From: Jeotgalibaca arthritidis
Lineage (GTDB): Bacteria; Bacillota; Bacilli; Lactobacillales; Aerococcaceae
Reading direction: 5' to 3'
DNA length: 64,000 nt
Assembly: GCF_011100465.1 (NCBI RefSeq)
Contig: NZ_CP049740.1
Coordinates: 1,057,857-1,121,856 of the forward strand
Part shown: positions 33,891 through 42,243 of the stretch, piece after piece
How the letters are laid out: every line of letters begins with the position of its first letter
Position numbering within the stretch: the first letter of the stretch is position 1
Made by a program: the position numbers and the translations under genes
Notes under the pieces: generated by a model
Database searches by the model: none
Told to the model about the DNA's origin: nothing
The model's input: only the letters and a program-made list of their open reading frames with translations

Positions 33891-34958
33891 GTGTCAGAAA
33901 AAGATGGAAAAACAGAAAAGGCCACCCCCAAGAAGCTTCGCGACGCGAGGAAAAAGGGGGAGTTGGCAAAGAGCCAAGAGCTGTCTAGCTCACTTACATT
34001 TGCTATTTTTGCTCTAGTGGGTGTGTCGTTGGTAACCAATACCTTGCAGAAGGCCTATCCTTTTTTAATTCGTATGCTGACATTACCGCAATCGGTTCAG
34101 AACATTGAGAATGACCTCAATAAGATTGGTATTCAAGCAGTTCTTTACTTCTTTGTGTTTGTCGGCCCTTTTTTGGCAGTGGGATTTGTTGGGTCTTATG
34201 TCGCAAATGTGATACAAGTCGGCCTCTTATTTTCGAAAGAGTCCTTAAAACCAAAGCTTAATCGTTTAAATCCGGTGAGCGGCCTTAAAAATATGTTCAG
34301 TAAGACTGCCCTGTTTAACTTGGTTAAAAACCTCGCTAAACTGGCTTTACTTGTGTGGGTGGCTCTATCGTCGGCTGAAATGGCGGGCTATTATGCCTTA
34401 AACGCCGGTATGGTGGGTGCTGAAAAATTATACTTTTTAGTTTTAGAAATTATTAAAAGCGTCAGCACCAAGCTAGCGGCCTTATTATTCGTTTTGGGAG
34501 CTGCAGATTTTGCTTATCAGAAATATAGCTTCCAGAAAAAAATGAAGATGACGAAGCAAGAAATAAAAGACGAATATAAAGAAAGCGAAGGAGACCCGCA
34601 AGTGAAGTCTCAACGCAAACAAAAATACCGACAACTAACGCGCGGTACGCTAAAAGATGTGGAAACAGCCACCGTTATTATTACCAACCCAACTCATCTA
34701 GCTATCGCCATCCGTTATGATCGTTCTAAGGATGAGGTGCCGATTGTGGTTGCCAAGGGAGCGGACCATATGGCTGCTATTATTAGGGAACGGGCTAAGG
34801 AACATGACGTTCCGATTATGGAAAATAAACCTGTTGCTCGTGCCTTGTACAAGTCGGTTGATGCTGGTCAAGCTGTTCCAGCTGATATGTACCAAGCTAT
34901 TGCAGAAGTACTGGCACTTGTGTACCAAATGGATGAGTTGAAGAAGAAAAAAATATAA
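33891..34958 (+). CDS. flhB: Flagellar export switch protein FlhB
   Basis: FlhB changes export specificity after hook completion by cleaving itself. The N-terminus has EKATPKKLRDARKKGELAKS. Four TM helices follow. The cytoplasmic domain carries the autocleavage motif NPTH at about 266-269, followed by LAIAIRYD. It starts at GTG 33891. The late region (DVPIMENKPVARALYKSVDA) is intact. Confidence 0.97.
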   Translation: MSEKDGKTEKATPKKLRDARKKGELAKSQELSSSLTFAIFALVGVSLVTNTLQKAYPFLIRMLTLPQSVQNIENDLNKIGIQAVLYFFVFVGPFLAVGFVGSYVANVIQVGLLFSKESLKPKLNRLNPVSGLKNMFSKTALFNLVKNLAKLALLVWVALSSAEMAGYYALNAGMVGAEKLYFLVLEIIKSVSTKLAALLFVLGAADFAYQKYSFQKKMKMTKQEIKDEYKESEGDPQVKSQRKQKYRQLTRGTLKDVETATVIITNPTHLAIAIRYDRSKDEVPIVVAKGADHMAAIIRERAKEHDVPIMENKPVARALYKSVDAGQAVPADMYQAIAEVLALVYQMDELKKKKI

Positions 34959-34988
34959 CAAGCTGAAATAATGGAGGAAGAAAAAAAT

Positions 34989-37076
34989 ATGTCTATGAAT
35001 ATTTTGAAGAAGGCGCAAAGAAAATCCGCAACAATGGATATTAGTGTATCGATCTTTGTTGTGATGATTTTGGCGATGATTATTCTTCCTTTGCCAGTTG
35101 TTATACTGGATTTTATGTTTGTTTTAAACATTGCCTTATCGATTACGATTTTACTACTGACCTTGTTCACTAAAAGTGTATTGGAATTCTCAAGTTTCCC
35201 AACGGTTCTGTTGATTACAACCATGTTCCGCCTAGGATTGAGTATTGCCTCAACACGTTTGATTTTGACAGAGGGTAATGCCGGACAAGTCATTGATACC
35301 TTTGCTAACTTAGTGGCCGGTAATAATATGATTGTCGGAACCGTTATCTTCTTGATTATCTTTATCGTTCAGATGATTGTTGTAACAAGTGGGTCGAGTC
35401 GTGTATCTGAAGTGTCAGCTCGTTTTACTTTGGATGCGATGCCGGGTAAACAAATGTCGATTGACTCAGATATGGCATCAGGCTTAATTACTGAAGAAGA
35501 AGCTCGTAAACGTCGGACAGACTTAGAACGTGAAACACAGTTCTACGGTGCCATGGACGGTGCGAGTAAGTTTGTAAAAGGGGATGCAACAGCCAGTATT
35601 ATTATCACCTTGATTAACTTAATCGGTGGGGTTGTTATTTTCTCCTTACAACATGGTATGGGAATTGGGGAAGCTTTGAATCAGTTTGGTAAGCTAACCA
35701 TTGGTGATGGCCTTGTCAGCCAGATTCCTGCCCTATTGATTTCCATTGCTTCGGGTATTTTGGTGACTCGTTCAGGAACATCCAAGAGTTTTGGTAGTTC
35801 GTTGCTACCAGAATTATTTTCAACGACCAAGGTTATGTTTATTCTAGCAGCCTTAATGATTATTTTTGCTTTCACACCGGGTTTTCCGACAGTATCATTC
35901 TTTCTGATTGGTCTAGCGGCTGGTGTCGGTGGCTACTTATTGAATGAAAACGAGAAGGCTGAAACAGCCAAATCCATTCAAAATGAGCAAGCCGTACTTG
36001 CTCAAAAGAGAACGGAGCGAGATAAGGATACGAAGGAAGCCATCGTGCCTCATCAAGTGGATGCCATTTCGATTGAAATTGGTTACGGCTTGATTGGAAT
36101 CGCTGATGAAACAAAAGACGAGAATATTATGAATCAAGTGCTCATTATCCGTAAACAATTCGCTCAGGAGTTGGGCTTGTTATTAGGACCGATTCGTATT
36201 CGCGATAATCTACAGTTAGAAATGAACGAATATGCCATTAAAATTAAAGGAAATACCCAAGCTAAGGGTAATCTCTATATGGATAAGGAACTGATGCTCC
36301 TACCTGACGGACAGGATGTAACCTTTAAGGGAATTCCTGCTAAGGAGCCAGCATTTGGTTTGGATGCCTTGTGGATTGAGTCGTCTGACCGCGAAATGGC
36401 TGAAATTAATGACTTCACCGTTGTTGATCCATTGACCGTTTTAGTCACTCACTTAAAAGAAACCATTCGCCTAAACAGCTATTCCTTGCTTGGACGTCAA
36501 GAAGTGAAACAGCTGCTAGAAGGATTGAAGGACAAATACAATGTGGTTATTGATGAATTGATTCCTGACGTTTTACGTTTAGGTGAAGTTCAAAAAGTCC
36601 TACAAAATCTTCTGAAAGAACAGATTCCGATTACCGATATGGTTACTATTTTAGAAACATTGGCAGATTATGGTAATACAGTAAAGGATACAGAACTGTT
36701 AACGGAATATGTTCGTCAAGCTCTAAAATATACGATTGTTCAACCATATATGGATGAGTCACAAACCTTAAATGTGGTTACCCTTCATCCAGACACAGAA
36801 GAATTATTAAGCCGAAATATTCAAAAATCTTCAGCAGGTTCTATTCCTGTGTTACAGGGAGACGTGATTACGAAACTATTCGATAGCGTGAAGGTTGTCC
36901 ACTATCAACTAGAAACACAAGGTATTCCACACGTCTTACTTGTATCACCAAAAATTCGTCCTGCTATGAAGAATTTAATTCATTATAATTTCCCTGAGTT
37001 AGCCGTGCTGTCATTAAATGAAGTACCTAATGAAATTGCGATTACCGCAGCAGGGATGGTCGATTCTATTGCCTAG
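34989..37076 (+). CDS. flhA: Flagellar export gate protein FlhA
   Basis: FlhA is the large export gate subunit. The N-terminal membrane half includes TMFRLGLSIASTRLILTEGN and the FHIPEP-type loop ARFTLDAMPGKQMSIDSDMA. The cytoplasmic half binds chaperone-substrate complexes. The frame opens at ATG 34971, but that ATG is part of the GGAGGA ribosome site (34973-34978). ATG 34989 at a spacing of 10 nt is preferred, giving 695 residues. fliA follows directly; flhF and flhG are absent here. Confidence 0.96.
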   Translation: MSMNILKKAQRKSATMDISVSIFVVMILAMIILPLPVVILDFMFVLNIALSITILLLTLFTKSVLEFSSFPTVLLITTMFRLGLSIASTRLILTEGNAGQVIDTFANLVAGNNMIVGTVIFLIIFIVQMIVVTSGSSRVSEVSARFTLDAMPGKQMSIDSDMASGLITEEEARKRRTDLERETQFYGAMDGASKFVKGDATASIIITLINLIGGVVIFSLQHGMGIGEALNQFGKLTIGDGLVSQIPALLISIASGILVTRSGTSKSFGSSLLPELFSTTKVMFILAALMIIFAFTPGFPTVSFFLIGLAAGVGGYLLNENEKAETAKSIQNEQAVLAQKRTERDKDTKEAIVPHQVDAISIEIGYGLIGIADETKDENIMNQVLIIRKQFAQELGLLLGPIRIRDNLQLEMNEYAIKIKGNTQAKGNLYMDKELMLLPDGQDVTFKGIPAKEPAFGLDALWIESSDREMAEINDFTVVDPLTVLVTHLKETIRLNSYSLLGRQEVKQLLEGLKDKYNVVIDELIPDVLRLGEVQKVLQNLLKEQIPITDMVTILETLADYGNTVKDTELLTEYVRQALKYTIVQPYMDESQTLNVVTLHPDTEELLSRNIQKSSAGSIPVLQGDVITKLFDSVKVVHYQLETQGIPHVLLVSPKIRPAMKNLIHYNFPELAVLSLNEVPNEIAITAAGMVDSIA

Positions 37077-37099
37077 TCAAGTTCTCGAGGAGGTGAGCC

Positions 37100-37822
37100 A
37101 TGTATTCTGAAGTAAATCAAAGCCGTGACGATGCTATTCTCCAATATTTACCATTAGTGGAGAAAGTTGTTAACGGCCTTAAAATAAAAAGTCGTGAATA
37201 TGAACGTGGGGATTTAATCAACTTCGGTGTGATTGGATTGATGGATGCGATTGAAAAGTATGACCATCAACAAAAAGTCCCGTTTGAAAGTTATGCCTAT
37301 TTAAGAATTCGCGGTGCGATTATTGATGAAGTTCGCAAGGTCTCTCATGTTGCTCGCAGCGGTATGGACAAGGTAAAGAAATTCTACCTAGCAAAAGAAG
37401 ACTTACAAAAAGAGTTGAAACGAGAACCAACAGAAAAAGAAATTTTAAGTAAAATGGCGATAACAGAACGACAGCTGGATGATATTTATGACATTATCAA
37501 CCAATTGTCTGCTACTAGTCTTGAGCAGTTAATTTTCACGGATGAGAGTGGCGGTGCTAGCTTGGGCGACTTTATCGAAGATAAACGTGTCGACCAAGCT
37601 GAGGATATTTTGCTATTAGAAGAAAGAAAAGCTTACCTAGCACGAGCTATTGAACACTTATCAGAACGAGATCAACAAATTCTACAACTATTGTATACAG
37701 AAAAGATGGCACTAAAAGACATTGCCTATATCTTTGATATTTCAGTTCCGCGTGTTTCTCAGATTCACGGGAAAGCTATTACGAAGCTAAGAGAGTATAT
37801 CGGGAGGGAATACCGTGATTAG
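37100..37822 (+). CDS. fliA: Flagellar sigma factor FliA (sigma-28/sigma-D)
   Basis: This sigma factor directs late flagellar transcription. Region 2 (LINFGVIGLMDAIEKYDHQQ, FESYAYLRIRGAIIDEVRKV), region 3 and the region 4 helix-turn-helix (LKDIAYIFDISVPRVSQIHG) are all present in 240 residues. GAGGTGAGCC precedes ATG 37100. Promoters matching its consensus lie before the chemoreceptor, flgM and flagellin genes, and its inhibitor FlgM is encoded at 12840. The end overlaps the next rod gene by 8 nt. Confidence 0.96.
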   Translation: MYSEVNQSRDDAILQYLPLVEKVVNGLKIKSREYERGDLINFGVIGLMDAIEKYDHQQKVPFESYAYLRIRGAIIDEVRKVSHVARSGMDKVKKFYLAKEDLQKELKREPTEKEILSKMAITERQLDDIYDIINQLSATSLEQLIFTDESGGASLGDFIEDKRVDQAEDILLLEERKAYLARAIEHLSERDQQILQLLYTEKMALKDIAYIFDISVPRVSQIHGKAITKLREYIGREYRD

Positions 37823-38240
37823 AAGTTTTAATACCTTACAACAAAATTTTACTAACTTGCAAAGAAAACAAGAAATGGTCAGTTCAAACCTTGCAAATAT
37901 TAACACACCGGGCTATCAGGCACAGCGTTCTGTGCAAAGTACAGAAGCTGAACGTCAGATGTTTAACCGTTTAGGCGGGCCAAATCGTGATCAAGAAGCA
38001 AATATTGGCGGTTTTACTTTTAGCAATTATATTGATGAAGTGTATGTGAACCAAGAACCAGGAACGTTGAAACAAGATGAGACGAATCCAACGCAATATA
38101 TCGCGTTATCAAATGTGAATACAGCAGATGAAATGGTAGAATTGATGAAGATTTCACGTGAATTTGAATCAAACCAACGCGCACTTCAGGCAACGGATGA
38201 AACACTGCGTCGTGCGACAAATGAAATTGGAAAAGTATAG
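37815..38240 (+). CDS. Short FlgF/FlgG-type rod protein
   Basis: The N-terminus (LQRKQEMVSSNLANINTPGY) and C-terminus (LSNVNTADEMVELMKISREF, ESNQRALQATDETLRRATNE) are those of a rod/hook axial protein. Only 141 residues are present. The central D1-type domain of FlgF/FlgG is missing, so the protein has the size of FlgB/FlgC. The frame is intact with no sign of decay. It occupies the position of the FlgF-like gene (flhO in Bacillus) ahead of a longer FlgG-like gene. Confidence 0.8.
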   Translation: MIRSFNTLQQNFTNLQRKQEMVSSNLANINTPGYQAQRSVQSTEAERQMFNRLGGPNRDQEANIGGFTFSNYIDEVYVNQEPGTLKQDETNPTQYIALSNVNTADEMVELMKISREFESNQRALQATDETLRRATNEIGKV

Positions 38241-38256
38241 AAGGAGAGACTAATTC

Positions 38257-38919
38257 ATGAATCCAGCTTTAGGAATATCAAGAAGTGGTATGCAAGCTTA
38301 TCAAAATGCGATGGATACTATTTCATATGACATCGCCAATGTGAATACCACAGCTTATAAAGGTCGCCAATCAGAATTTGAAGCATTGCTGACCAATCAA
38401 ACCGTTACAACCAATGATTTATTAGTTGAGATTAGCAGTGGCTCAAGAAATGAAGTCTCTACTTTGAATATGCAACAAGGCAGCCTTGTTGCTAGTGAAG
38501 GAGACTACCAACTTGCTATCAAGGAAGATGGTTTTTTCCAAGTCACAGCAGCAGATGGCAATACTTACTATACAAGAGATGGTAATTTCCATATCGATCA
38601 AAATAACGTCGTAGTGAATGCTAGAGGAGAGGCTTTAACGGTGTCAGCGAATGGCAATCCGATTGATACTCCCGTCTATCAAATTCCAGCAGACCAACTG
38701 ATTGCAGTTGGTGAGAATAAATATGCCTTGGCAAACGGCGCAACAGCCGTTTTAAATCAAGAGGCAACTGTCTTACAAGGATACCTTGAAAATTCAAATG
38801 TTGATTTAGCAACTCGTTTTACAGATATGATGGTTGTTCAACGTGCTTATGCCATGAATATTAAGGCAGCTCAAAGTACGGATGAACTGATGGGCATGAT
38901 TAATCAGTTTAAGCAGTAG
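38257..38919 (+). CDS. flgG: Flagellar distal rod protein FlgG-like
   Basis: The 220-residue protein has the axial N-terminal motif QAYQNAMDTISYDIANVNTT. A short central domain shows KEDGFFQVTAADGNTYYTRD and GNFHIDQNNVVVNARGE, the FlgG-type signature. The C-terminus reads ENSNVDLATRFTDMMVVQRA. It is shorter than the usual 260 residues. With the gene before it, it should form the distal rod. AAGGAGAG precedes ATG 38257. Confidence 0.88.
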   Translation: MNPALGISRSGMQAYQNAMDTISYDIANVNTTAYKGRQSEFEALLTNQTVTTNDLLVEISSGSRNEVSTLNMQQGSLVASEGDYQLAIKEDGFFQVTAADGNTYYTRDGNFHIDQNNVVVNARGEALTVSANGNPIDTPVYQIPADQLIAVGENKYALANGATAVLNQEATVLQGYLENSNVDLATRFTDMMVVQRAYAMNIKAAQSTDELMGMINQFKQ

Positions 38920-38928
38920 AAAGAGTGT

Positions 38929-39660
38929 ATGGTAATGAATATCATTGAGTGTCATCAAGCTACAAAAATTTATTCGAACAATGTCACTGGCGTGAAGGAT
39001 GTTTCTTTTTCTATTAAGGAAGGAGAGTTCGTCTATCTCCTAGGGGCGAGTGGCTCTGGGAAGTCGACTCTAATTAGGCTATTATCCTGTCAAGAATCGC
39101 TCACTAAAGGCAAGTCAATTATCTGTGGTCACGATACGAGTAAGCTCAAAAAACGTGACTACTATAAAATTCGTCGTGAAGTAGGCGTGGTTCATCAAAA
39201 CTACAAGCTCCTTCAAAATAAAACCGTTTATGAAAATATCGCTTTTGTTTTAGAAAGTATTGATACGCTTACTGAAGAGCTAGATAGTAACATTCGTCGT
39301 GCCCTAACCTTAGTCGAATTAGGTAATCGCGCGCAGTGCTATCCGCACGAACTATCTGGCGGTGAGCAACAGCGACTTGCCATTGCTAGAGCATTTATAA
39401 ATAATCCTAAGGTGCTAATTGCTGATGAGCCAACTGGAAACTTAGACCCAAGAACGTCTATGGAGATTTTCCGCTTGCTCTATCGTATCAATAAAGGTGG
39501 GACCACTATTATTTTGGCTACCCACGATCAAGACGTTATTAAAAATTTTCAATACCGTATTTTAACCTTGGAAGAAGGCGTGTTAGTTTCAGATCAGGAA
39601 CAAAAAGAACGAGGCTCTCTCCAGTATGATTTCCGCAAGAAAGCATACTTTATTGTTTAA
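38929..39660 (+). CDS. FtsE-like ABC transporter ATPase
   Basis: This is an ABC ATPase of the FtsE/LolD type. Walker A is GASGSGKST, the Q-loop HQNYKLLQNKTVYENI, the signature LSGGEQQRLAIARAF, Walker B VLIADEPTGNLDP and the H-loop ATHD. The central stretch on Q-loop and NKTVYENIAF is close to FtsE. No FtsX-like permease follows, and none is in the window. It lies 9 nt after flgG and its stop overlaps the next gene, so it is part of the flagellar operon's tail. The ribosome site is weak. Confidence 0.85.
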   Translation: MVMNIIECHQATKIYSNNVTGVKDVSFSIKEGEFVYLLGASGSGKSTLIRLLSCQESLTKGKSIICGHDTSKLKKRDYYKIRREVGVVHQNYKLLQNKTVYENIAFVLESIDTLTEELDSNIRRALTLVELGNRAQCYPHELSGGEQQRLAIARAFINNPKVLIADEPTGNLDPRTSMEIFRLLYRINKGGTTIILATHDQDVIKNFQYRILTLEEGVLVSDQEQKERGSLQYDFRKKAYFIV

Positions 39661-41003
39661 TGCTGGGTCAAATGAAAGGAATGAAGAAATTGGAGAGTAC
39701 AAAGTCAAATCGCTTTTTAGCCGTGATACTGGGAGGTAACCGAGGTGCATATGGACTGGCTCAGGCTTTTTATGAAGCATATGATCAACCGTCAGTTGTT
39801 ATCAGCCCTTATCAAACAGGTCCAATTCTTCATTCACGAATTGTTGACCATTATTTACAAGCAAGCCCGATGGATATTGACCAATTGTTACAAACACTCG
39901 ATCAAATTGATCGTGATTATCCAGAGGCAGAGAAACTTATTTTTGGTAGTGATGATTGTTATGTTGAATTACTCGTTGAGCACCGTCATCGTTTTACGGA
40001 AAAGTGGCAAGTCCCTTATGTTGAGAGAGAAACTTATGATCAAGTCACCGTTAAATCGAGCTTCTATGAACTCTGCCAGCAGATGGGTGTGTCTTATCCA
40101 CGTACGAGTATTTTAAATAGCGATAATCGCCGTTTTTCATTGGGGTTTCCGGTTATTGTTAAGCCGGCACAAACACCCGATTATCAAACATTGAGTTTCG
40201 AAGGTAAACAAAAAGTTTATATTTGTTATGACGAGCAAGAGGCTTCTGAGAAAATCGCCCTTATTTATAAAAATGGTTACTCTGGTGAATTGATTGTTCA
40301 AGAGTATATTCAAGGAGAAGACCAGACATTGGGCATTGTGACGGCCTATGTTGCCAAAAAAGACCGTCAGCTGAAGCTGTTGTCTTATTCCAACGTTTTG
40401 GTTGATGATCCGACTCCTTCCGCAATCGGGAACAGTTTGGCAGGCATTGTGCGCAGAGAACCTGAAATCGAGGAATCCGTAAAGAAATTATTAGCGGCTA
40501 CCGATTTTTATGGCTTTGCCACCTTCGATGTGAAATACGACCAAGCGCACGACGAGTATGTGTTCTTTGAACTGAACGGCCGCTTAGGATCGAGCAACTA
40601 CTATGTGACCGCATCAGGAAATAACGTCGCCCGTTATTATGTCGAGGACTTTATTTTTAAACGCGAGATAGCTGAATCAACGACGGCCGAGGATATTCTT
40701 TATACGGTTTTACCCAAACCCTTATTGTTGCACATGGTAGCAAAAGGAGAACGCAATAAGGTGAAACATTTCTATAATCAAGGAAAAGTAACCCGTTTTC
40801 TGCATGCACCTTATGAGCGCCACCCCAGCCGGAAAGCTTACTTGCTAGCATCCAGCTTAAATTATTATAAAAAATTGTTCTTTTTCCCATCGCTGGAACG
40901 AAAAGTAATGAGAAAAAACCAGCCACAATCATTTAAACATGATTTGGTTCAGCGAATGAGCGACAGCCCAGCTGAGAACTTAGCACATAAAAATAATATG
41001 TAG
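39660..41003 (+). CDS. ATP-grasp ligase, D-aspartate ligase-like
   Basis: The 447-residue protein has an ATP-grasp fold with an N-terminal ILGGNRGAYGLAQAFYEAYD and FPVIVKPAQTPDYQTLSFEG. The segments SGELIVQEYIQGEDQTLGIV and FFELNGRLGSSNYY mark the metal/ATP site. The layout resembles enterococcal D-aspartate ligase (Aslfm), which adds the D-Asp bridge to peptidoglycan precursors. A link to cell-wall cross-bridge synthesis is therefore likely but not proven. The start overlaps the ABC gene stop (TAATG), so expression is coupled to it. Confidence 0.65.
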   Translation: MLGQMKGMKKLESTKSNRFLAVILGGNRGAYGLAQAFYEAYDQPSVVISPYQTGPILHSRIVDHYLQASPMDIDQLLQTLDQIDRDYPEAEKLIFGSDDCYVELLVEHRHRFTEKWQVPYVERETYDQVTVKSSFYELCQQMGVSYPRTSILNSDNRRFSLGFPVIVKPAQTPDYQTLSFEGKQKVYICYDEQEASEKIALIYKNGYSGELIVQEYIQGEDQTLGIVTAYVAKKDRQLKLLSYSNVLVDDPTPSAIGNSLAGIVRREPEIEESVKKLLAATDFYGFATFDVKYDQAHDEYVFFELNGRLGSSNYYVTASGNNVARYYVEDFIFKREIAESTTAEDILYTVLPKPLLLHMVAKGERNKVKHFYNQGKVTRFLHAPYERHPSRKAYLLASSLNYYKKLFFFPSLERKVMRKNQPQSFKHDLVQRMSDSPAENLAHKNNM

Positions 41004-41006
41004 ATA

Positions 41007-41042
41007 CAAGACTGAGAAATTTTTTCTCAGTCTTGTTTTTTT
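41007..41042 (+). terminator. Intrinsic terminator closing the flagellar operon
   Basis: CAAGACTGAGAAA (41007-41019) pairs with TTTCTCAGTCTTG (41023-41035), followed by a long T run. It lies right after the ATP-grasp gene, showing that the two non-flagellar genes belong to the same transcription unit. Confidence 0.93.
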
Positions 41043-41121
41043 ATTTCCAATAAAAAAACGGAAAACGACGTTGTTTGCGAATCTTATTAGTAGAAGAAAA
41101 AAACAGAAGGGAGATTTTGTT

Positions 41122-41991
41122 ATGTTTATGAAGGCAAGAACCGAATCGACAGCTTTGAAAGTAATGAAGGCATTGAGCAAGAGAACATCCTTAAGTGTGC
41201 TAGACAAGCAATACTTTTTCCGCCAAGAAAGGGGTCATCAAGGAGAAGAACAGTTAGACCGTTATACTCAGGCTATTTCTGAGCGTTATCCCGTATTGAA
41301 TGATCTCAATTTGAGTGTCTATACCAATGACTTTCAAATTGATACGCTGATTATTAAGGGACAGACCTTACATTTATATGAGGTGAAACATCTGACCCAT
41401 GATTATATCTATGAAAATGGCAAGCTGCGAAAGCTATCAAACTTTCGAGTGGCAAACCCAACTGGGCAATCAGACCGATCAGAATCCAACTTGTCTAACT
41501 TTGTGCGCTGGCAGGGTTATGATTATAGGATTGAAGAGCACATTGTTTTCACCCATCCTGCTTTCTTTATGTATCAGGCGCCGGTGGATTCTAATTATAT
41601 TTTTCTTCCCCAGCTAGAGCGGCACTTAGAGCAAACCTATCCTTATGAGGAGGTGGGCGATCATGCCTCTTTCATTAGTTGTTTGCTTTCCCATCATCAG
41701 GCGGATTATCGTGCGTATAATCTTCCCCATTATGACTATGACGCCATTCGCAAGGGGATTTGCTGCCCGCATTGCGCGTCATTTGACGGCGGCCACACGC
41801 GGCAGCTGCGTATTTGCCTAACTTGCGGTCATAAAGAGACGGCCATTCAGGCGATTAGGCGGACAGCTGAGGAATTTGAGCTGCTATTTCCAGCGATGGT
41901 GGCAACGCCGGCTCCAATTCATGATTGGTGCGGGGGAATTTACTCTTATCGTCGTATTTATGGGGCGTTGAGGGAGAGAAATGTCGATTGA
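41122..41991 (+). CDS. NERD-domain protein with a Cys4 zinc-ribbon-like motif
   Basis: The first 170 residues fit a NERD (nuclease-related) domain: QERGHQGEEQLDRYTQAISE, NDFQIDTLIIKGQTLHLYEV with the D-x(n)-E-x-K pattern (DTLII...LYEVK). The second half has CPHC and CLTC pairs (about residues 216-219 and 234-237) typical of a zinc ribbon. The biological role is unknown. The frame opens at 41071, but AAGGGA supports ATG 41122 (290 residues). The stop codon lies inside the first hairpin of a downstream repeat array. Confidence 0.72.
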   Translation: MFMKARTESTALKVMKALSKRTSLSVLDKQYFFRQERGHQGEEQLDRYTQAISERYPVLNDLNLSVYTNDFQIDTLIIKGQTLHLYEVKHLTHDYIYENGKLRKLSNFRVANPTGQSDRSESNLSNFVRWQGYDYRIEEHIVFTHPAFFMYQAPVDSNYIFLPQLERHLEQTYPYEEVGDHASFISCLLSHHQADYRAYNLPHYDYDAIRKGICCPHCASFDGGHTRQLRICLTCGHKETAIQAIRRTAEEFELLFPAMVATPAPIHDWCGGIYSYRRIYGALRERNVD

Positions 41992-42120
41992 AGGCTAAAA
42001 AATCTGCCAGTCGACATGATTTAGGGAAAAAGTGTCGAGTGGGGCTAGAAAAAGGGCTCGACTCGACATAAATCTCCCCATTCATGTCGAGTGAGCCACC
42101 GCAACAGAGTCCACTCGACA
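41981..42120. repeat. Tandem hairpin array, three GTCGA units
   Basis: The arms are 41981-41987/42011-42017 (ATGTCGA/TCGACAT), 42033-42040/42061-42068 and 42085-42093/42112-42120 (TGTCGAGTG/CACTCGACA). Unit starts are about 52 nt apart, the same as at 1657-1799. The last unit is followed by CTTTT and may terminate transcription of the NERD gene. Confidence 0.8.
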
Positions 42121-42150
42121 CTTTTAGACCTTAAGTTCAAAAAACAGAGT

Positions 42151-42188
42151 GGTAAACGGTTGCAATTTTAAAATGAACAAGGTAGAAT
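42151..42188 (+). promoter_or_regulatory. Sigma-A promoter of the trehalose operon with overlapping cre-like site
   Basis: TTGCAA (42160-42165), a 17-nt spacer and TAGAAT (42183-42188) form a good vegetative promoter. GGTAAACGGTTGCA at 42151-42164 fits the catabolite-response element consensus with two mismatches and covers the -35 box, which would allow CcpA repression. CcpA control is an inference. Confidence 0.75.
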
Positions 42189-42202
42189 GAAAGTATAAAG
42201 TA

Positions 42203-42218
42203 ACTTGTCTATACAAGT
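42203..42218 (+). promoter_or_regulatory. TreR operator
   Basis: ACTTGTCTATACAAGT is a near-perfect 16-bp palindrome matching the known TreR-type site (TTGTATATACAA in Bacillus). It lies 15 nt after the -10 box and before the PTS gene. A TreR-type repressor is encoded at 58869-59585. Confidence 0.8.
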
Positions 42219-42243
42219 TGTCTAACAAAAGGAGGAAAAGAGT

